This document shows positions 9,621-25,709 of a DNA stretch of 64,000 bases, piece after piece. Within the stretch, counting starts at the first letter, position 1; every line of letters starts with the position of its first letter. The stretch covers positions 3,038,001 through 3,102,000 of the forward strand of contig NZ_CP019605.1 of NCBI RefSeq assembly GCF_001997295.1, read 5' to 3'. The DNA is from Tessaracoccus flavus (GTDB lineage Bacteria > Actinomycetota > Actinomycetes > Propionibacteriales > Propionibacteriaceae). The notes below the pieces were generated by a model. The model was not told the origin of the DNA, did not search any database, and saw only the letters and a list, made by a program, of their open reading frames with translations. The position numbers were made by a program, and so were the translations under genes.

Positions 9621-9810
9621 ACCGCGGTTGGGGCCGTAACCCTTCGACAAGTTCAGGGATCAGTTCTTGGGCTCAGGGGTCAGTCTTGGGGGCGGTGACC
9701 GCGGTTCTTGGACTCAGGGGGATGTATTGGGGGCGGTGACCACGGTTGGGGCCGTTACCCTTCGACAAGCTCAGGGATCAGTTCGTGGGCTCAGGGGTCA
9801 GTCCTGGGGG
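9621..9810. repeat. Family A palindromic repeat, two direct copies
   Basis: Two about 70-bp near-identical direct copies (9621-9690 and 9740-9810) carry the core CCTTCGACAAGYTCAGGGAT and a downstream CTCAGGGGTCAG. The second copy runs into the 3' end of the neighbouring hypothetical gene and supplies its stop codon. Confidence 0.85.
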
Positions 9811-10217
9811 ATGGTGCCGTTGAGCGTCCAGTCGAGGAATTCCTTGAGGTCGCCGGTCTCCCCGTCGCGGCCGCCGCGGCCGATGACCAGCGGCGCCAGC
9901 GTCGGGGTGAGCTTCACGCCGCGGAGGCGCTCCTTGAGGCCTCCCGGCACCACGAGGGAGTAGTAGTTGCCGTCGGTGTCGATGGCCACCGAGTGGTTCG
10001 TGCGGAGGTACCAGCCGACCTTGTCGGTCTTCACCACATGGCCGTCCAGCGTCGTCGCCTTGAGGGGGCGGGGGGCGAGGCCCTTCTCGTTGGCGGCCGC
10101 GATGAACTCGTCGATCAGCACCTTCGCCCGCGCCGCTTCCGCCCGGGCGTTGCCCTGGCTGAGTTCATGGCGGATCTTCGCCGCCCGCTGGCGCTCAGTG
10201 AGGTGCTCGTCTGCCAT
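9798..10217 (-). CDS. Conserved hypothetical protein, 139 aa
   Basis: A soluble, charged protein with an Arg/Ala/Glu-rich N-terminal helix (ERQRAAKIRHELSQ) followed by a more beta-rich half (VGWYLRTNHSVAIDTDGNYYSLVV). I do not recognise a named domain. The start at 10217 is chosen because TACCCT lies exactly six bases upstream on the minus strand, matching the leaderless pattern seen elsewhere here; the longer reading from 10274 adds an unlikely Pro/Ser-rich N-terminus. Its last codons and stop come from a family A repeat. Divergent from the MFS gene at 10320. Confidence 0.6.
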   Translation of the reverse strand: MADEHLTERQRAAKIRHELSQGNARAEAARAKVLIDEFIAAANEKGLAPRPLKATTLDGHVVKTDKVGWYLRTNHSVAIDTDGNYYSLVVPGGLKERLRGVKLTPTLAPLVIGRGGRDGETGDLKEFLDWTLNGTIPQD

Positions 10218-10229
10218 GAGGTAAGGGTA
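10218..10229 (-). promoter_or_regulatory. Predicted leaderless promoter -10 box
   Basis: On the minus strand TACCCT is followed by six bases and ATG 10217; there is no Shine-Dalgarno. Confidence 0.45.
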
Positions 10230-10319
10230 GTCGGCGGCCGGGCAAGGCACGCTGTCAGGGCCGGATCGGGGCACGGCGGAGCTCTAGGCTGAGGCCCCAA
10301 CCGCGTGGTACGTTGCCCC

Positions 10320-11729
10320 GTGGGCATTCGGAGCCTGACTCGGGCACAGACGTTCAACCACGTCCTCGGCAACACCGCCGCGGCGATGCTCGGCACCACC
10401 TTTATCTGGTTCGGCATCACGTTCTGGGCCTACCTTGAGACGCGGTCGGTGCTGGCGACGTCGTTCCTCGGCGGGGCCTACATGCTCGGCATGGCCGTCC
10501 TCGGGGTGCCGTTCGGCACGCTCATCGACCGACACCACAAGCACCGCGTGATGGTGTTCTCGGCGGTCGCGACGTCGATCGTCTTCTCGCTCGCGGCCGC
10601 CGTGTTCCTGCTGACTCCGCCTGACCGGTTGACCGACCTGGGGCAGCCCTGGTTCTGGCTCTTCTGCGGGCTGATCCTCATGGGCGGGTTGCTGGCCAAC
10701 ATCCGCTCCATCGCCCTGTCGACCTGCGTCACGATCCTGGTGGACTCCGAGCGCCGCGCGAACGCCAACGGCCTGGTCGGCACCGTCAACGGCATGATGA
10801 TGATGGTCACGGGGGTACTGTCGGGCCTCGCGATCGGCCAGCTGGGGCTGCTGTGGACGCTGCTGATCTCGCTCGCGGTGGTGCTGCTCTCCCTGGTCCA
10901 CCTGTTGACCATCCGGATCCCCGAGCCCGAGATCGTCCACGTCGAGGGAGCGCCCAAGGCCGTGGACTTCAAGGGCGCCTGGGCCGCCGTCGTCGCCGTG
11001 CCGGGCCTGATCGGGCTCATCCTGTTCACCACGTTCAACAACTTCCTCGGCGGCGTCTTCATGGGCCTGCTCGATCCGTACGGACTCGAACTGGTGTCCG
11101 TCGAGGTGTGGGGCATCCTGTTCGGGCTCTCCGGCATCGGGTTCATCGTCGGCGGCGCCATCATCGCCCAGCGGGGGCTGGGACGGCTGCCGCTGCGCAG
11201 CCTCCTGTTCTCGTGTCTGGGCATGTGGATCGTGGCGGGCGGATTCACGATCCGCGACTCCGTGGTCCTGCTGGTGGTCGGCATGTTCCTCTACATGGTG
11301 CTCATCCCGTTCATCGAGGGCGCCGAGCAGACCCTCCTGCAGCAGGTGGTGCCGCTGGCGAAGCAGGGCCGCGTCTTCGGCTTCGCCCAAGCCGTCGAGG
11401 TGTCGGCGGCGCCCATCAGTGCGTTCATCATCGGACCCGTCGCGCAGTTCTGGCTGATCCCGCACGCTGAGTCGCCGCGGGGGCAGCGTCAGTGGGAGTG
11501 GCTGCTGGGCACCGGGGATGCCCGCGGGATCGCGCTGGTCTTCGTGCTCGTCAGCGTCGGGGGCCTGATCCTGACGTCGCTGGTGTTCTTCACCAAGACC
11601 TACCGCCGGCTAAACGCCACGTACGAGGCGGGCGACGTCAACAAGGACATCGCCGCCTTCGCGCCCGGCGAGGCCGCCGACCCGATCCCCGGACCCGACC
11701 CGCTCGGCAAGGGCCACGCTGAGTCGTAG
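10320..11729 (+). CDS. MFS transporter
   Basis: A 469-residue permease with about twelve hydrophobic spans. The loop between spans 2 and 3 reads GTLIDRHHKHRVMV, a variant of the MFS G-x3-D-R-x-x-R/K motif. The C-terminal 35 residues are hydrophilic (AAFAPGEAADPIPGPDP). Substrate cannot be inferred. GTG 10320 is preferred over GTG 10305 because TACGTT lies five bases upstream and the first span then starts at a normal distance. The gene is followed by a DnaA-box-like 9-mer and a long hairpin. Confidence 0.8.
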   Translation: MGIRSLTRAQTFNHVLGNTAAAMLGTTFIWFGITFWAYLETRSVLATSFLGGAYMLGMAVLGVPFGTLIDRHHKHRVMVFSAVATSIVFSLAAAVFLLTPPDRLTDLGQPWFWLFCGLILMGGLLANIRSIALSTCVTILVDSERRANANGLVGTVNGMMMMVTGVLSGLAIGQLGLLWTLLISLAVVLLSLVHLLTIRIPEPEIVHVEGAPKAVDFKGAWAAVVAVPGLIGLILFTTFNNFLGGVFMGLLDPYGLELVSVEVWGILFGLSGIGFIVGGAIIAQRGLGRLPLRSLLFSCLGMWIVAGGFTIRDSVVLLVVGMFLYMVLIPFIEGAEQTLLQQVVPLAKQGRVFGFAQAVEVSAAPISAFIIGPVAQFWLIPHAESPRGQRQWEWLLGTGDARGIALVFVLVSVGGLILTSLVFFTKTYRRLNATYEAGDVNKDIAAFAPGEAADPIPGPDPLGKGHAES

Positions 11730-11732
11730 GGC

Positions 11733-11741
11733 TGTGGATAA
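11733..11741 (-). promoter_or_regulatory. DnaA-box-like 9-mer
   Basis: TGTGGATAA is the reverse complement of TTATCCACA, the strong DnaA-box consensus. It lies between the MFS stop codon and the 80-bp hairpin. Confidence 0.4.
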
Positions 11742-11742
11742 C

Positions 11743-11822
11743 TTGAGCAAGTGAGATGGGTCGACGAATCCAAACGCTGTTACACCGGCGTGTCATGGCG
11801 TTGACCCATCTCATTTGCTCAA
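11743..11822. terminator. 80-bp long hairpin, terminator or small palindromic element
   Basis: The arms 11743-11766 and 11799-11822 are 24 bp each and pair fully as RNA with only two G-U wobbles; the 32-base interval itself contains ACGC/GCGT. It follows the MFS gene and precedes the AGCS gene. The stem is much longer than a usual intrinsic terminator and there is no T-run, so a mobile palindromic element is an alternative. Confidence 0.6.
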
Positions 11823-11945
11823 CTCGCCGTCCTGCCACCGCCCCAGGCATCCGCCAGCCGGAAATCCCGCGCGGAGGGTAAGCCGCGTGGCAGACTCACG
11901 ATCGTCGGCGACGGCGTCGGCCCCAGCTACGGAAGGAGTGCTGTC

Positions 11946-13382
11946 ATGGAGACGATCACGAACTGGCTCGACGGCTTCAACGGACAGATCTACTCCTGGA
12001 TCCTCATCCCCGTCCTCCTCGGGGCGGGCGTGTGGTTCACCGTCGCGACGCGGGGCATGCAGTTCCGCCTCATCGGACGCATGTTCTCGGTGCTCGGAGG
12101 GTCGCGACACTCGGCCGACAAGGACGGCGGGATCTCGTCCTTCCAAGCCTTCGCCATCGGGCTCGCCTCACGGGTCGGCACCGGAAACATCGCCGGCGTC
12201 GCCATCGCCATCACGCTGGGCGGGCCGGGTGCGGTGTTCTGGATGTGGGTCGTCGCGCTGCTCGGCATGGCCACCGCGTTCATCGAGGCGACGCTGGCCC
12301 AGATCTTCAAGATGCCGTGGGGCGACGGCACCTTCCGCGGCGGTCCCGCCTTCTACATCTGGCGCGGGCTGAAGTCCTGGAAGTGGGGCGCGGTCTTCGC
12401 CGTCGTGCTGCTGTTCACCTACGGGATCGCCTTCCAGATGGTGCAGGCCAACACGATCGCCACCACCGTCCAGAGCACCTTCGGGGTCGACACCTGGATC
12501 ACCGCCCTCATCATCGCGGCGCTGACAGGGGCCGCGATCATCGGCGGCATCCGCTCCGTGGCGAAGGTCTCCGAGGTGCTGGCGCCGGCCATGGCGCTCA
12601 TCTACGTGCTCATCGCGCTCGTGGTCATCGCGCTCAACCTCGACCAGATCGGCTTCGTGTTCAGCGAGATCATCCAGTCCGCGTTCGGCCTCAACGAGGC
12701 GTTCGCCGGCACGGCTGGCGGCATCACTGCGGCCATCATGAACGGCGTCAAGCGCGGCCTCTACTCCAACGAGGCCGGCATGGGATCGGCGCCCAACGCC
12801 GCGTCGACGGCGACGACGATCCACCCCGCGCGCCAGGGCCTCATCCAGTCCTTCGGCGTCTTCGTCGACACCATGATCGTCTGCTCCGCCACCGCCTTCA
12901 TCGTGCTGTCCTCCGGGGTCTACACCCCCGGCCAGGACCTCGAGGGGGCGACCCTGACGCAGTCCGGAGTGGCGGCGGCGCTCGGCGACTGGATGGCGCC
13001 GGTCATGGTGGTGCTCATCTCGGTGTTCGCCTTCTCCACGCTCATCGGCAACTACGCCTACGCCGAGGTCAACCTCGACTACCTGACCAAGGACCGCCCC
13101 GGGTCGGACCTGACGCTGAAGATCGTCGTCGTCATCGCCACCTTCGTCGGCGGCATCGCCAAGCTCTCCTCGGTCTGGGTGCTGGCCGACACGTCGATGT
13201 TCTTCATGGCGATCATCAACCTCGTCGCGATCATCCTGCTCGGCAAGTGGGCGTTCGCCGCGCTGCGCGACTACGAGGCCAACCCCGAAGGCCGCTTCGT
13301 CGCCGTCGGCAACGATCACCTGCCGGGCGTTCTCGACACCGAGATCTGGGTGGCCGACCCGCCCAAGGCGGCCGTCCGCTAG
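11946..13382 (+). CDS. Alanine/glycine:cation symporter (AGCS family)
   Basis: A 478-residue inner-membrane symporter importing alanine, glycine or related amino acids with sodium or protons. The family signature VGTGNIAGVAIAITLGGPG lies at residues 76-94, followed by GPAFYIW and the conserved GLYSNEAGMGSAPNAA loop near residue 275. About ten to eleven membrane spans; length is normal for the family. GGAAGGAG precedes ATG. It lies 86 bp upstream of the fumarase gene on the same strand; CCCCC-GCTC-GGGGG near 13402 in that gap may be a weak terminator. Confidence 0.93.
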   Translation: METITNWLDGFNGQIYSWILIPVLLGAGVWFTVATRGMQFRLIGRMFSVLGGSRHSADKDGGISSFQAFAIGLASRVGTGNIAGVAIAITLGGPGAVFWMWVVALLGMATAFIEATLAQIFKMPWGDGTFRGGPAFYIWRGLKSWKWGAVFAVVLLFTYGIAFQMVQANTIATTVQSTFGVDTWITALIIAALTGAAIIGGIRSVAKVSEVLAPAMALIYVLIALVVIALNLDQIGFVFSEIIQSAFGLNEAFAGTAGGITAAIMNGVKRGLYSNEAGMGSAPNAASTATTIHPARQGLIQSFGVFVDTMIVCSATAFIVLSSGVYTPGQDLEGATLTQSGVAAALGDWMAPVMVVLISVFAFSTLIGNYAYAEVNLDYLTKDRPGSDLTLKIVVVIATFVGGIAKLSSVWVLADTSMFFMAIINLVAIILLGKWAFAALRDYEANPEGRFVAVGNDHLPGVLDTEIWVADPPKAAVR

Positions 13383-13468
13383 ACCGCGACGGCTAAGCCC
13401 CACCCCCGCTCGGGGGCCGACATCGCCTCTGGAAGACTGGCGTTTGCCCGTCAATCAGGAGAACCGCA

Positions 13469-15169
<1,701 letters not shown>

Positions 15170-15176
15170 GTCTTCC

Positions 15177-15203
15177 AGATGAGAAAGCTCTCATCTTCTG
15201 TTC
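15177..15203 (+). terminator. Intrinsic-like terminator after fumarase
   Basis: AGATGAGA-AAGC-TCTCATCT forms an 8-bp perfect stem followed by TCTGTTCGTT. It is the most typical rho-independent arrangement seen in the window, although the stem is GC-poor. Confidence 0.5.
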
Positions 15204-15254
15204 GTTACCTTCACATGCGGGTGGCCTGTACTGGGCTGTGACGGAGGAGGCCGG

Positions 15255-15674
<420 letters not shown>

Positions 15675-15681
15675 GCCGTTT

Positions 15682-15872
15682 CCCTGAGTGGCGGCCCCGA
15701 GGGACGCGGGGTGTGTTTGTACGTCCCCCTGAGTAGCGGCCCCGAGGGACGAGGGGTGTGTTTGTACGTTCCCCTGAGTAGCGGCCCCGAGGGACGAGGG
15801 GCCGTGTATCGAAGGGCTCGTGACTGGGCCGCTGTCCCTAGTCAGCGGGATGCGTGGGTAGCCCTTCGATAC
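15682..15872. repeat. Family B palindromic repeat, left part with three tandem 45-bp units
   Basis: Three CCCTGAGTRGCGGCC units start at 15682, 15727 and 15772 (45-bp period). The last leads into GTATCGAAGGGCT (15806-15818), which has a perfect 13-bp inverted partner at 15860-15872. The right arm of this palindrome resumes beyond the IS110 element at about 17298. Confidence 0.85.
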
Positions 15873-16188
15873 AGAGAGGATTGGGGGTACCGGGTTTCCC
15901 GGGGATCAGCAAGGATGAGGGTGCCGGGCTTTCCGGTGGTCTTGTGGTGGTGGCTGTCTTCGATACTGCCCTGGAGGGCGTTGCTGCGATGTGCCCTGCC
16001 TCGTTGATCCCTGGGAGATCCGGGCCGGTGTCTGACCCCGCGTGCGGGTTGGGGGATGGGTCAGGCCGGGGCGGTAGCTTGATAAGACCGTGCCCCGCGT
16101 GTGTGGGGCTCATCTCTGTAGTGCTCCGGTCCCCGGCCTGCTGAGCCATCCCTCCCGGCTGATAGTGACAAGCCTTGAGGGAGGCAAC
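15873..16188 (+). ncRNA. Candidate IS110 bridge RNA region
   Basis: IS110-group elements encode a structured guide (bridge) RNA in the non-coding end upstream of the transposase. This 316-bp stretch is non-coding and rich in stem-loops, for example CTGACCC (16032-16038) with GGGTCAG (16058-16064) enclosing CCCGC/GCGGG. Exact ends and loops are not resolvable by eye. Confidence 0.45.
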
Positions 16189-17280
16189 ATGTACAAGACA
16201 TCACACACGCGCGGTCACCGCAACCCCCCATCAGGATCGGTGGTGGTGGGTATCGATACCCATCTGGACATCCATCGCGCGGCGTTGGTGGATGCGGCGA
16301 CCGGTGCTCCGGTGGCTGACCAGCAGTTCCCGGCCACCCCGGCCGGCTATCTTGAGTTGCTGGACTGGGCTGTGGGTCATGGCAGGGTCTCGCGGGCCGG
16401 GGTGGAACAGACCGGCACCTATGGTGCCGGGTTGACCGCCGTGTTGCATGCTGCCGGGATCGAGGTGATCGAGATCAACCACACCGAACGAGGTGACCGG
16501 GCCCGGCACGGGAAGACCGATGAGCTCGACGCGTACCGGGCGGCGACCGCGGCGGCGGCCGGCACCCAGAAGGGCCTAGCCAAGCACTATCATCCCGCGA
16601 TCGCCGCGCTACGACCGTTGATGGTGCTGCGGGCCCATCACCGGAGCTCCAGGCAGCGGGCCTGGGGCCGTGTAGGCGGGATGCTGGTGACCTGTCCCGA
16701 CGACCTCGCTGACCAGGTGCGGGGGTTGAACTCGGCCCAGAAACGGGCCCGGATCGCCGCGTGGCGTCCCGACCTGACTCGTCTCCACGACCCTGTCAAC
16801 AGTTACAAACTCGCCCTCAGGGACCTCGCCCGTGCCTGCCTCGACCATGATCGGGCCATCGTCGAGATCGATGCGCAACTGCTCAGGATCCTCACCCCGA
16901 TCGCGCCGACCCTGCTGGCCCAGCATCATGTCGGGCCAGTGACCACTGCCCAGTTGTTGATCACCGCCGGTCACCCCGGCCGGATCACCTCCGGTGACGC
17001 GTTCGCCAAACTTGTCGGCGTGGCACCACTGCCCGTTCAATCGGGAAAGTCCAGCCGGTGGAGATTGTCGCGCTCGGGCGACCGGCAAGCCAACAGCGTC
17101 ATCCACCGCGTCGTCATCGGACGCCTCGGAACCGACCCGCGATCCAAGACCTACATCCAACGCCGAGTATCCGAAGGAAAGACCCGCTCCGAAGCCATCC
17201 GAGCACTCAAACGACACGTCACCCGAGACCTCTGGACCGCCCTCCAAACAGACCTCAACAACCTCCCCCACACCACTTGA
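16189..17280 (+). CDS. IS110-family transposase (bridge-RNA-guided recombinase)
   Basis: A 363-residue DEDD-type recombinase. The N-terminal RuvC-like domain has VVGIDTHLDIHRAAL (first Asp), VEQTGTYG (Glu) and KTDELDAYRAA (Asp pair); the C-terminal Transposase_20 domain has HHVGPVTTAQLLITAG and the catalytic-serine segment LPVQSGKSSRWRLSRSG. All catalytic motifs and normal length are present, so it appears intact. GAGGGAGG precedes ATG 16189. It catalyses excision and insertion of the element using the RNA encoded upstream. Confidence 0.93.
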   Translation: MYKTSHTRGHRNPPSGSVVVGIDTHLDIHRAALVDAATGAPVADQQFPATPAGYLELLDWAVGHGRVSRAGVEQTGTYGAGLTAVLHAAGIEVIEINHTERGDRARHGKTDELDAYRAATAAAAGTQKGLAKHYHPAIAALRPLMVLRAHHRSSRQRAWGRVGGMLVTCPDDLADQVRGLNSAQKRARIAAWRPDLTRLHDPVNSYKLALRDLARACLDHDRAIVEIDAQLLRILTPIAPTLLAQHHVGPVTTAQLLITAGHPGRITSGDAFAKLVGVAPLPVQSGKSSRWRLSRSGDRQANSVIHRVVIGRLGTDPRSKTYIQRRVSEGKTRSEAIRALKRHVTRDLWTALQTDLNNLPHTT

Positions 17281-17297
17281 CAGACCATAAGACCTTC

Positions 17298-17332
17298 GCT
17301 CGCTCGTTCCTCGCTCGCTACTCAGGGCGACG
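17298..17332. repeat. Family B repeat, right arm split off by IS110
   Basis: GCTCGCTCGTTCCTCGCTCG followed by CTACTCAGGGCGACG is the inverted counterpart of the CCCTGAGTAGC arm left of the insertion sequence. Confidence 0.75.
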
Positions 17333-17351
17333 TGGCGGCCGCTCGTGGTGG

Positions 17352-18017
17352 TCAGATGAGGCGGTAGCCCATCCCGCGGACCGTCTCGAAGCGGTCCTTC
17401 CCGAGCTTTCCGCGCAGGTAGCGGACGTAGACGTCGACGACGTTGGAGCCGGGGTCGAAGTCGTAGCCCCAGACGTTGCTCAGCAACTGTTCACGGCTCA
17501 GCACCTGGCCCGGGTTGCGCAGGAAGGTCTCGGCGAGCGTGAACTCGCGGGCCGACAGGTCGACCCACTCGCCGTCGACCTGCGCCTTCCTTGTGCGGAA
17601 GTCCAGAACAAGCCCGTTATGGCTCAACTGGGTGGCCGACGCGCTCCCGGCGGAGGAGTCCGCGCGCAGACGCAGCCGGATGCGGGCCAGCAGCTCCTCG
17701 AACGAGAACGGTTTCGGGACGTAGTCGTCGGCCCCACCCTCAAGGCCGGCCACGCGGTCGGCGACCGACGAACGCGCGGTCAACATGATGACCGGGACGC
17801 TCACCCCCTGCCCCCGGATCCGCTCCAGGACCTCGAAGCCGTCGATGTCCGGCAGCCCGACGTCGAGGATGACCAGGTCGAAGTTCCCATGGACGGCCAG
17901 CGCCACCCCCTCGGCGCCGGAGGCCGTCTGGTGGGACGTGAACCCGGCCGCCTTCAGGCCCTTCGCGATGAAGCCCGAGATCCTCGGCTCGTCCTCGATG
18001 ATCAAGATGGTGCTCAC
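17352..18017 (-). CDS. OmpR/PhoB-family response regulator
   Basis: A 221-residue regulator: receiver domain (acidic pair E8/D9, phospho-acceptor D52 in LVILDVGLPD, conserved Thr in MLTARS, Lys in VPKPFS) and a C-terminal winged helix (LSAREFTLAETFLRNPG ... VDVYVRYLRGKLG ... VRGMGYRLI). It is activated by phosphotransfer from the histidine kinase, with which it overlaps by 4 bp (kinase stop, regulator start order on the minus strand), indicating translational coupling. Targets are unknown; the neighbouring genes do not point to a specific signal. Confidence 0.95.
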   Translation of the reverse strand: MSTILIIEDEPRISGFIAKGLKAAGFTSHQTASGAEGVALAVHGNFDLVILDVGLPDIDGFEVLERIRGQGVSVPVIMLTARSSVADRVAGLEGGADDYVPKPFSFEELLARIRLRLRADSSAGSASATQLSHNGLVLDFRTRKAQVDGEWVDLSAREFTLAETFLRNPGQVLSREQLLSNVWGYDFDPGSNVVDVYVRYLRGKLGKDRFETVRGMGYRLI

Positions 18018-19447
18018 ACGTCCTCCTTCGGACCGAGGGGAAAGACGATGATGAAGGTGGACCCCTCACCCTCGCGTGACTCGATGTCCAGCCGCCCGCC
18101 GTGGGACCGGACGATGCTCTCGACGATACTGAGCCCCAGACCTGCGCCCTGGGCGTGCGACGCGCCCTCTCGCGTTCGGCCGAACCGCTCGCGGACCGTC
18201 TCCAGCTGGTCGGGCGCGATGCCGATGCCTTCGTCCTTGACCCACAGGAACACCTCGCCCCGGTGCAGCGCGGAGCCGAGCGTGATCGCGGTGCCCTCGT
18301 CCGAGTACTTGACGGCGTTGGCCGCGAGCTGCAGCCAGGCCTGTGTGATCCGGCCGGGATCGAACCAGGCTTCGGCGGACGCCACCCGCTCCAGCCTCCA
18401 GCGTCGGTTGCCGAGCGTCCTGGCCTTCTCGAAGGTCTGGTCGGTGAGCGTCGCCAGGTCGAACCACTGGGGAGTGACGAAGTCGCTCTCGCCGGCCTTG
18501 GCGAGCATCAGCAGGTCGTTGACCAGCACGCTCATGCGGTCCACCTCGTCGATGACGAGGTCGCGGGTCTGGACGACGTCGGCGGGATCGGCCGGGTCGA
18601 TGAGCTCCATGTGTCCACGCACGACGGTGATGGGGGTGCGCAGTTCGTGGCCGACGTCGTCGAGCAGTCGACGCTGGCTCTCGACGGAGCGCTGCACGCG
18701 GTCGAGCATGTGGTTGATGGTCACCGAGAGCGCGGTTAGATCGTCGCGGCCGTGGACCGGGACTCGGGAGGTCAGGTCCCGCTCGTCGATGGATTCGGCG
18801 GCCTCGCGCAGCTGCTCGATCGGCTTCAGGAGCCTGCCGACGGCGAACCAGGCCAACAGGACCACGACGACGATGGTGATGAGGGCGACGACGGCGTAGG
18901 ACGTCATGGTGCGCCGCAGCTCGGCCTCGGCGGCGTCGAGGTCGTGGACATGCACCAGCGCGCCGGACTCATTCGGGAAGATGACCGGCGCCACCAGCAC
19001 GTAGTAGTGGGCCTGGTCGGTGCGCATGCGTTCGATGACGATCTGATTCCCCGTCGCCAGCGGGGTGACCATGGCGAGGAGCTGCTCGTCGTTCTCGGGC
19101 CTCAGCGCCGCGTCTTCGGTCACCCACGCCACCCTGCCGTCGACGAAGGCCAACTCGCCCTCGGCGGGGCCGATCACGGTGCGCTGCAGGTACGTCTGCA
19201 GGAGCTGTGACGGCCCGGTGAACGCGGCTCCGGTGGCGGGGTCGACGCCGCGCGACGCGAGTACCTGCAGCTCGTCCTTCGACCGGCTCAGTTGCGCGTA
19301 GACGTTGGCGTGGATGTTGCGGTCCTGGAGCACGGCCACGACGACACCCGACGTGATGAGCGACGCCACCGCCAGCAGCACCATCGTCCACATGATCCGG
19401 GCGCGGATCGTCGCCGTCGGGGCGAAGGCGGTCGCGGGCGCGGTCAT
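18014..19447 (-). CDS. Sensor histidine kinase
   Basis: A 477-residue membrane kinase. An N-terminal span (about residues 20-42) and a second one around residues 180-200 flank an extracytoplasmic sensor region of about 140 residues; a HAMP segment follows (LKPIEQLREAAESIDERDL). The HisKA box has the phospho-accepting His at about residue 267 (GHELRTPI), and the ATPase domain has the N box (LAANAVKYSDEG), DEGIGI and GAGLGLSIV motifs. The start at 19447 is preferred to a longer reading because the membrane segment follows at the usual distance. Overlaps the regulator gene by 4 bp. The ligand is unknown. Confidence 0.93.
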   Translation of the reverse strand: MTAPATAFAPTATIRARIMWTMVLLAVASLITSGVVVAVLQDRNIHANVYAQLSRSKDELQVLASRGVDPATGAAFTGPSQLLQTYLQRTVIGPAEGELAFVDGRVAWVTEDAALRPENDEQLLAMVTPLATGNQIVIERMRTDQAHYYVLVAPVIFPNESGALVHVHDLDAAEAELRRTMTSYAVVALITIVVVVLLAWFAVGRLLKPIEQLREAAESIDERDLTSRVPVHGRDDLTALSVTINHMLDRVQRSVESQRRLLDDVGHELRTPITVVRGHMELIDPADPADVVQTRDLVIDEVDRMSVLVNDLLMLAKAGESDFVTPQWFDLATLTDQTFEKARTLGNRRWRLERVASAEAWFDPGRITQAWLQLAANAVKYSDEGTAITLGSALHRGEVFLWVKDEGIGIAPDQLETVRERFGRTREGASHAQGAGLGLSIVESIVRSHGGRLDIESREGEGSTFIIVFPLGPKEDV

Positions 19448-19871
19448 GCCCCAAGTGTGCCTGCTCCCCTGCGCGCGGGAGGCGGTGTGCATAGGTCCAT
19501 CAAAGGGCAGGCGCCGGTGGTAGAGGGTGAGGTGGACCTGAGAGGTCTCTCATGATCCCTGAGCTTGTCGTCCTCGTTCCCTGAGCTTGTCGTCCTCGTT
19601 CCCTGAGCTTGTCGAAGGGTTACGGCCGGGACTGTGGTCGCCGCCCTTGCGGTCGGGGGCGGTGGTAGGTGGTAGGTCGTGACCCTTCGACGGACGGGCT
19701 GCTCGCTGCGCTCGCCGGCCCTGCTCAGGGAGCAGATGGGCGCCTGGATTGTCGGGCTCTCACAAAGTTTCTCCGACGACGTTGGGCGTTGCCGTCGCCC
19801 GTTCACCCCGGTTCATGAGGAATTCTGACAACACCCGGTCTTCTCCGGGTCTAGTGCTCTGCCCAGGAGGA
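19448..19871. other. 424-bp intergenic region between kinase and carboxylase genes
   Basis: Most of it is the family A repeat at 19556-19730. Close to the carboxylase gene, CTGACA (19825) and TCTAGT (19850) could be a weak promoter with 19-bp spacing, enclosing the small palindrome ACCCGG/CCGGGT. No gene is supported. Confidence 0.5.
19556..19730. repeat. Family A palindromic repeat with three tandem arm tips
   Basis: CCCTGAGCTTGTCG starts at 19557, 19579 and 19601 (22-bp period), followed by the body and an inverted end CTGCTCAGGG at 19721-19730. Confidence 0.85.
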
Positions 19872-25394
<5,523 letters not shown>

Positions 25395-25405
25395 CGCCAG
25401 GCCAG

Positions 25406-25417
25406 TAGGCTCGTGGG
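25406..25417 (+). promoter_or_regulatory. Predicted leaderless promoter -10 box
   Basis: TAGGCT is followed by six bases and GTG 25418; no Shine-Dalgarno is present. Confidence 0.4.
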
Positions 25418-25696
25418 GTGACCGACGACGACCTGTGGGACCTCACCCGCACCCGGCTTTTCTGGGCCGGGATCCTCGCCAACGGCGTGACCAGCGACGA
25501 CGGCGCGATCGCCGTCGAGGCGGCGCTCCCCGCCCGGCCCACCGCGCGCGGGGAGCTGCTCCGCCTCCACCAGCTGGCCACCGACGAGCTGACGGGGATG
25601 CTTGCCCTCCTCTCGGACGACGAGCCGCGGTGGGCCGACGGGGAGGGGACGACGGTCGGCGACGTCCGCCGCCTGTTGGATAGCGACGCGGGCTGA
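25418..25696 (+). CDS. Hypothetical protein, 92 aa
   Basis: A small acidic, helical protein (MTDDDLWDLTRTRLFWAG ... LLRLHQLATDELTGMLALL) starting at GTG 23 bp after the carboxylase stop codon. It does not match the acyl-CoA carboxylase epsilon subunit, which would be expected next to beta subunits, and no domain is recognised. The position right behind the carboxylase is suggestive, but a -10-like box six bases upstream of GTG indicates that it can be transcribed on its own. Coding is supported by start signal, normal codon bias and lack of overlap. Confidence 0.55.
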   Translation: MTDDDLWDLTRTRLFWAGILANGVTSDDGAIAVEAALPARPTARGELLRLHQLATDELTGMLALLSDDEPRWADGEGTTVGDVRRLLDSDAG

Positions 25697-25709
25697 CCAT
25701 CGACCCCCA

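Larger units (their letters stand above)
15873..17297 (+). mobile_element. IS110-family insertion sequence, about 1.42 kb
   Basis: The transposase gene plus about 315 bp of upstream non-coding DNA replaces the expected continuation of a family B palindrome. Comparison with the intact copy at 61645-61835 (GATAC followed by a CTCGTTCCTCGC-containing arm) places the left junction just after GATAC at 15872 and the right junction near 17297. IS110 elements lack terminal inverted repeats and target-site duplications of usual size, so the junctions are estimates to within a few bases. Confidence 0.75.
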
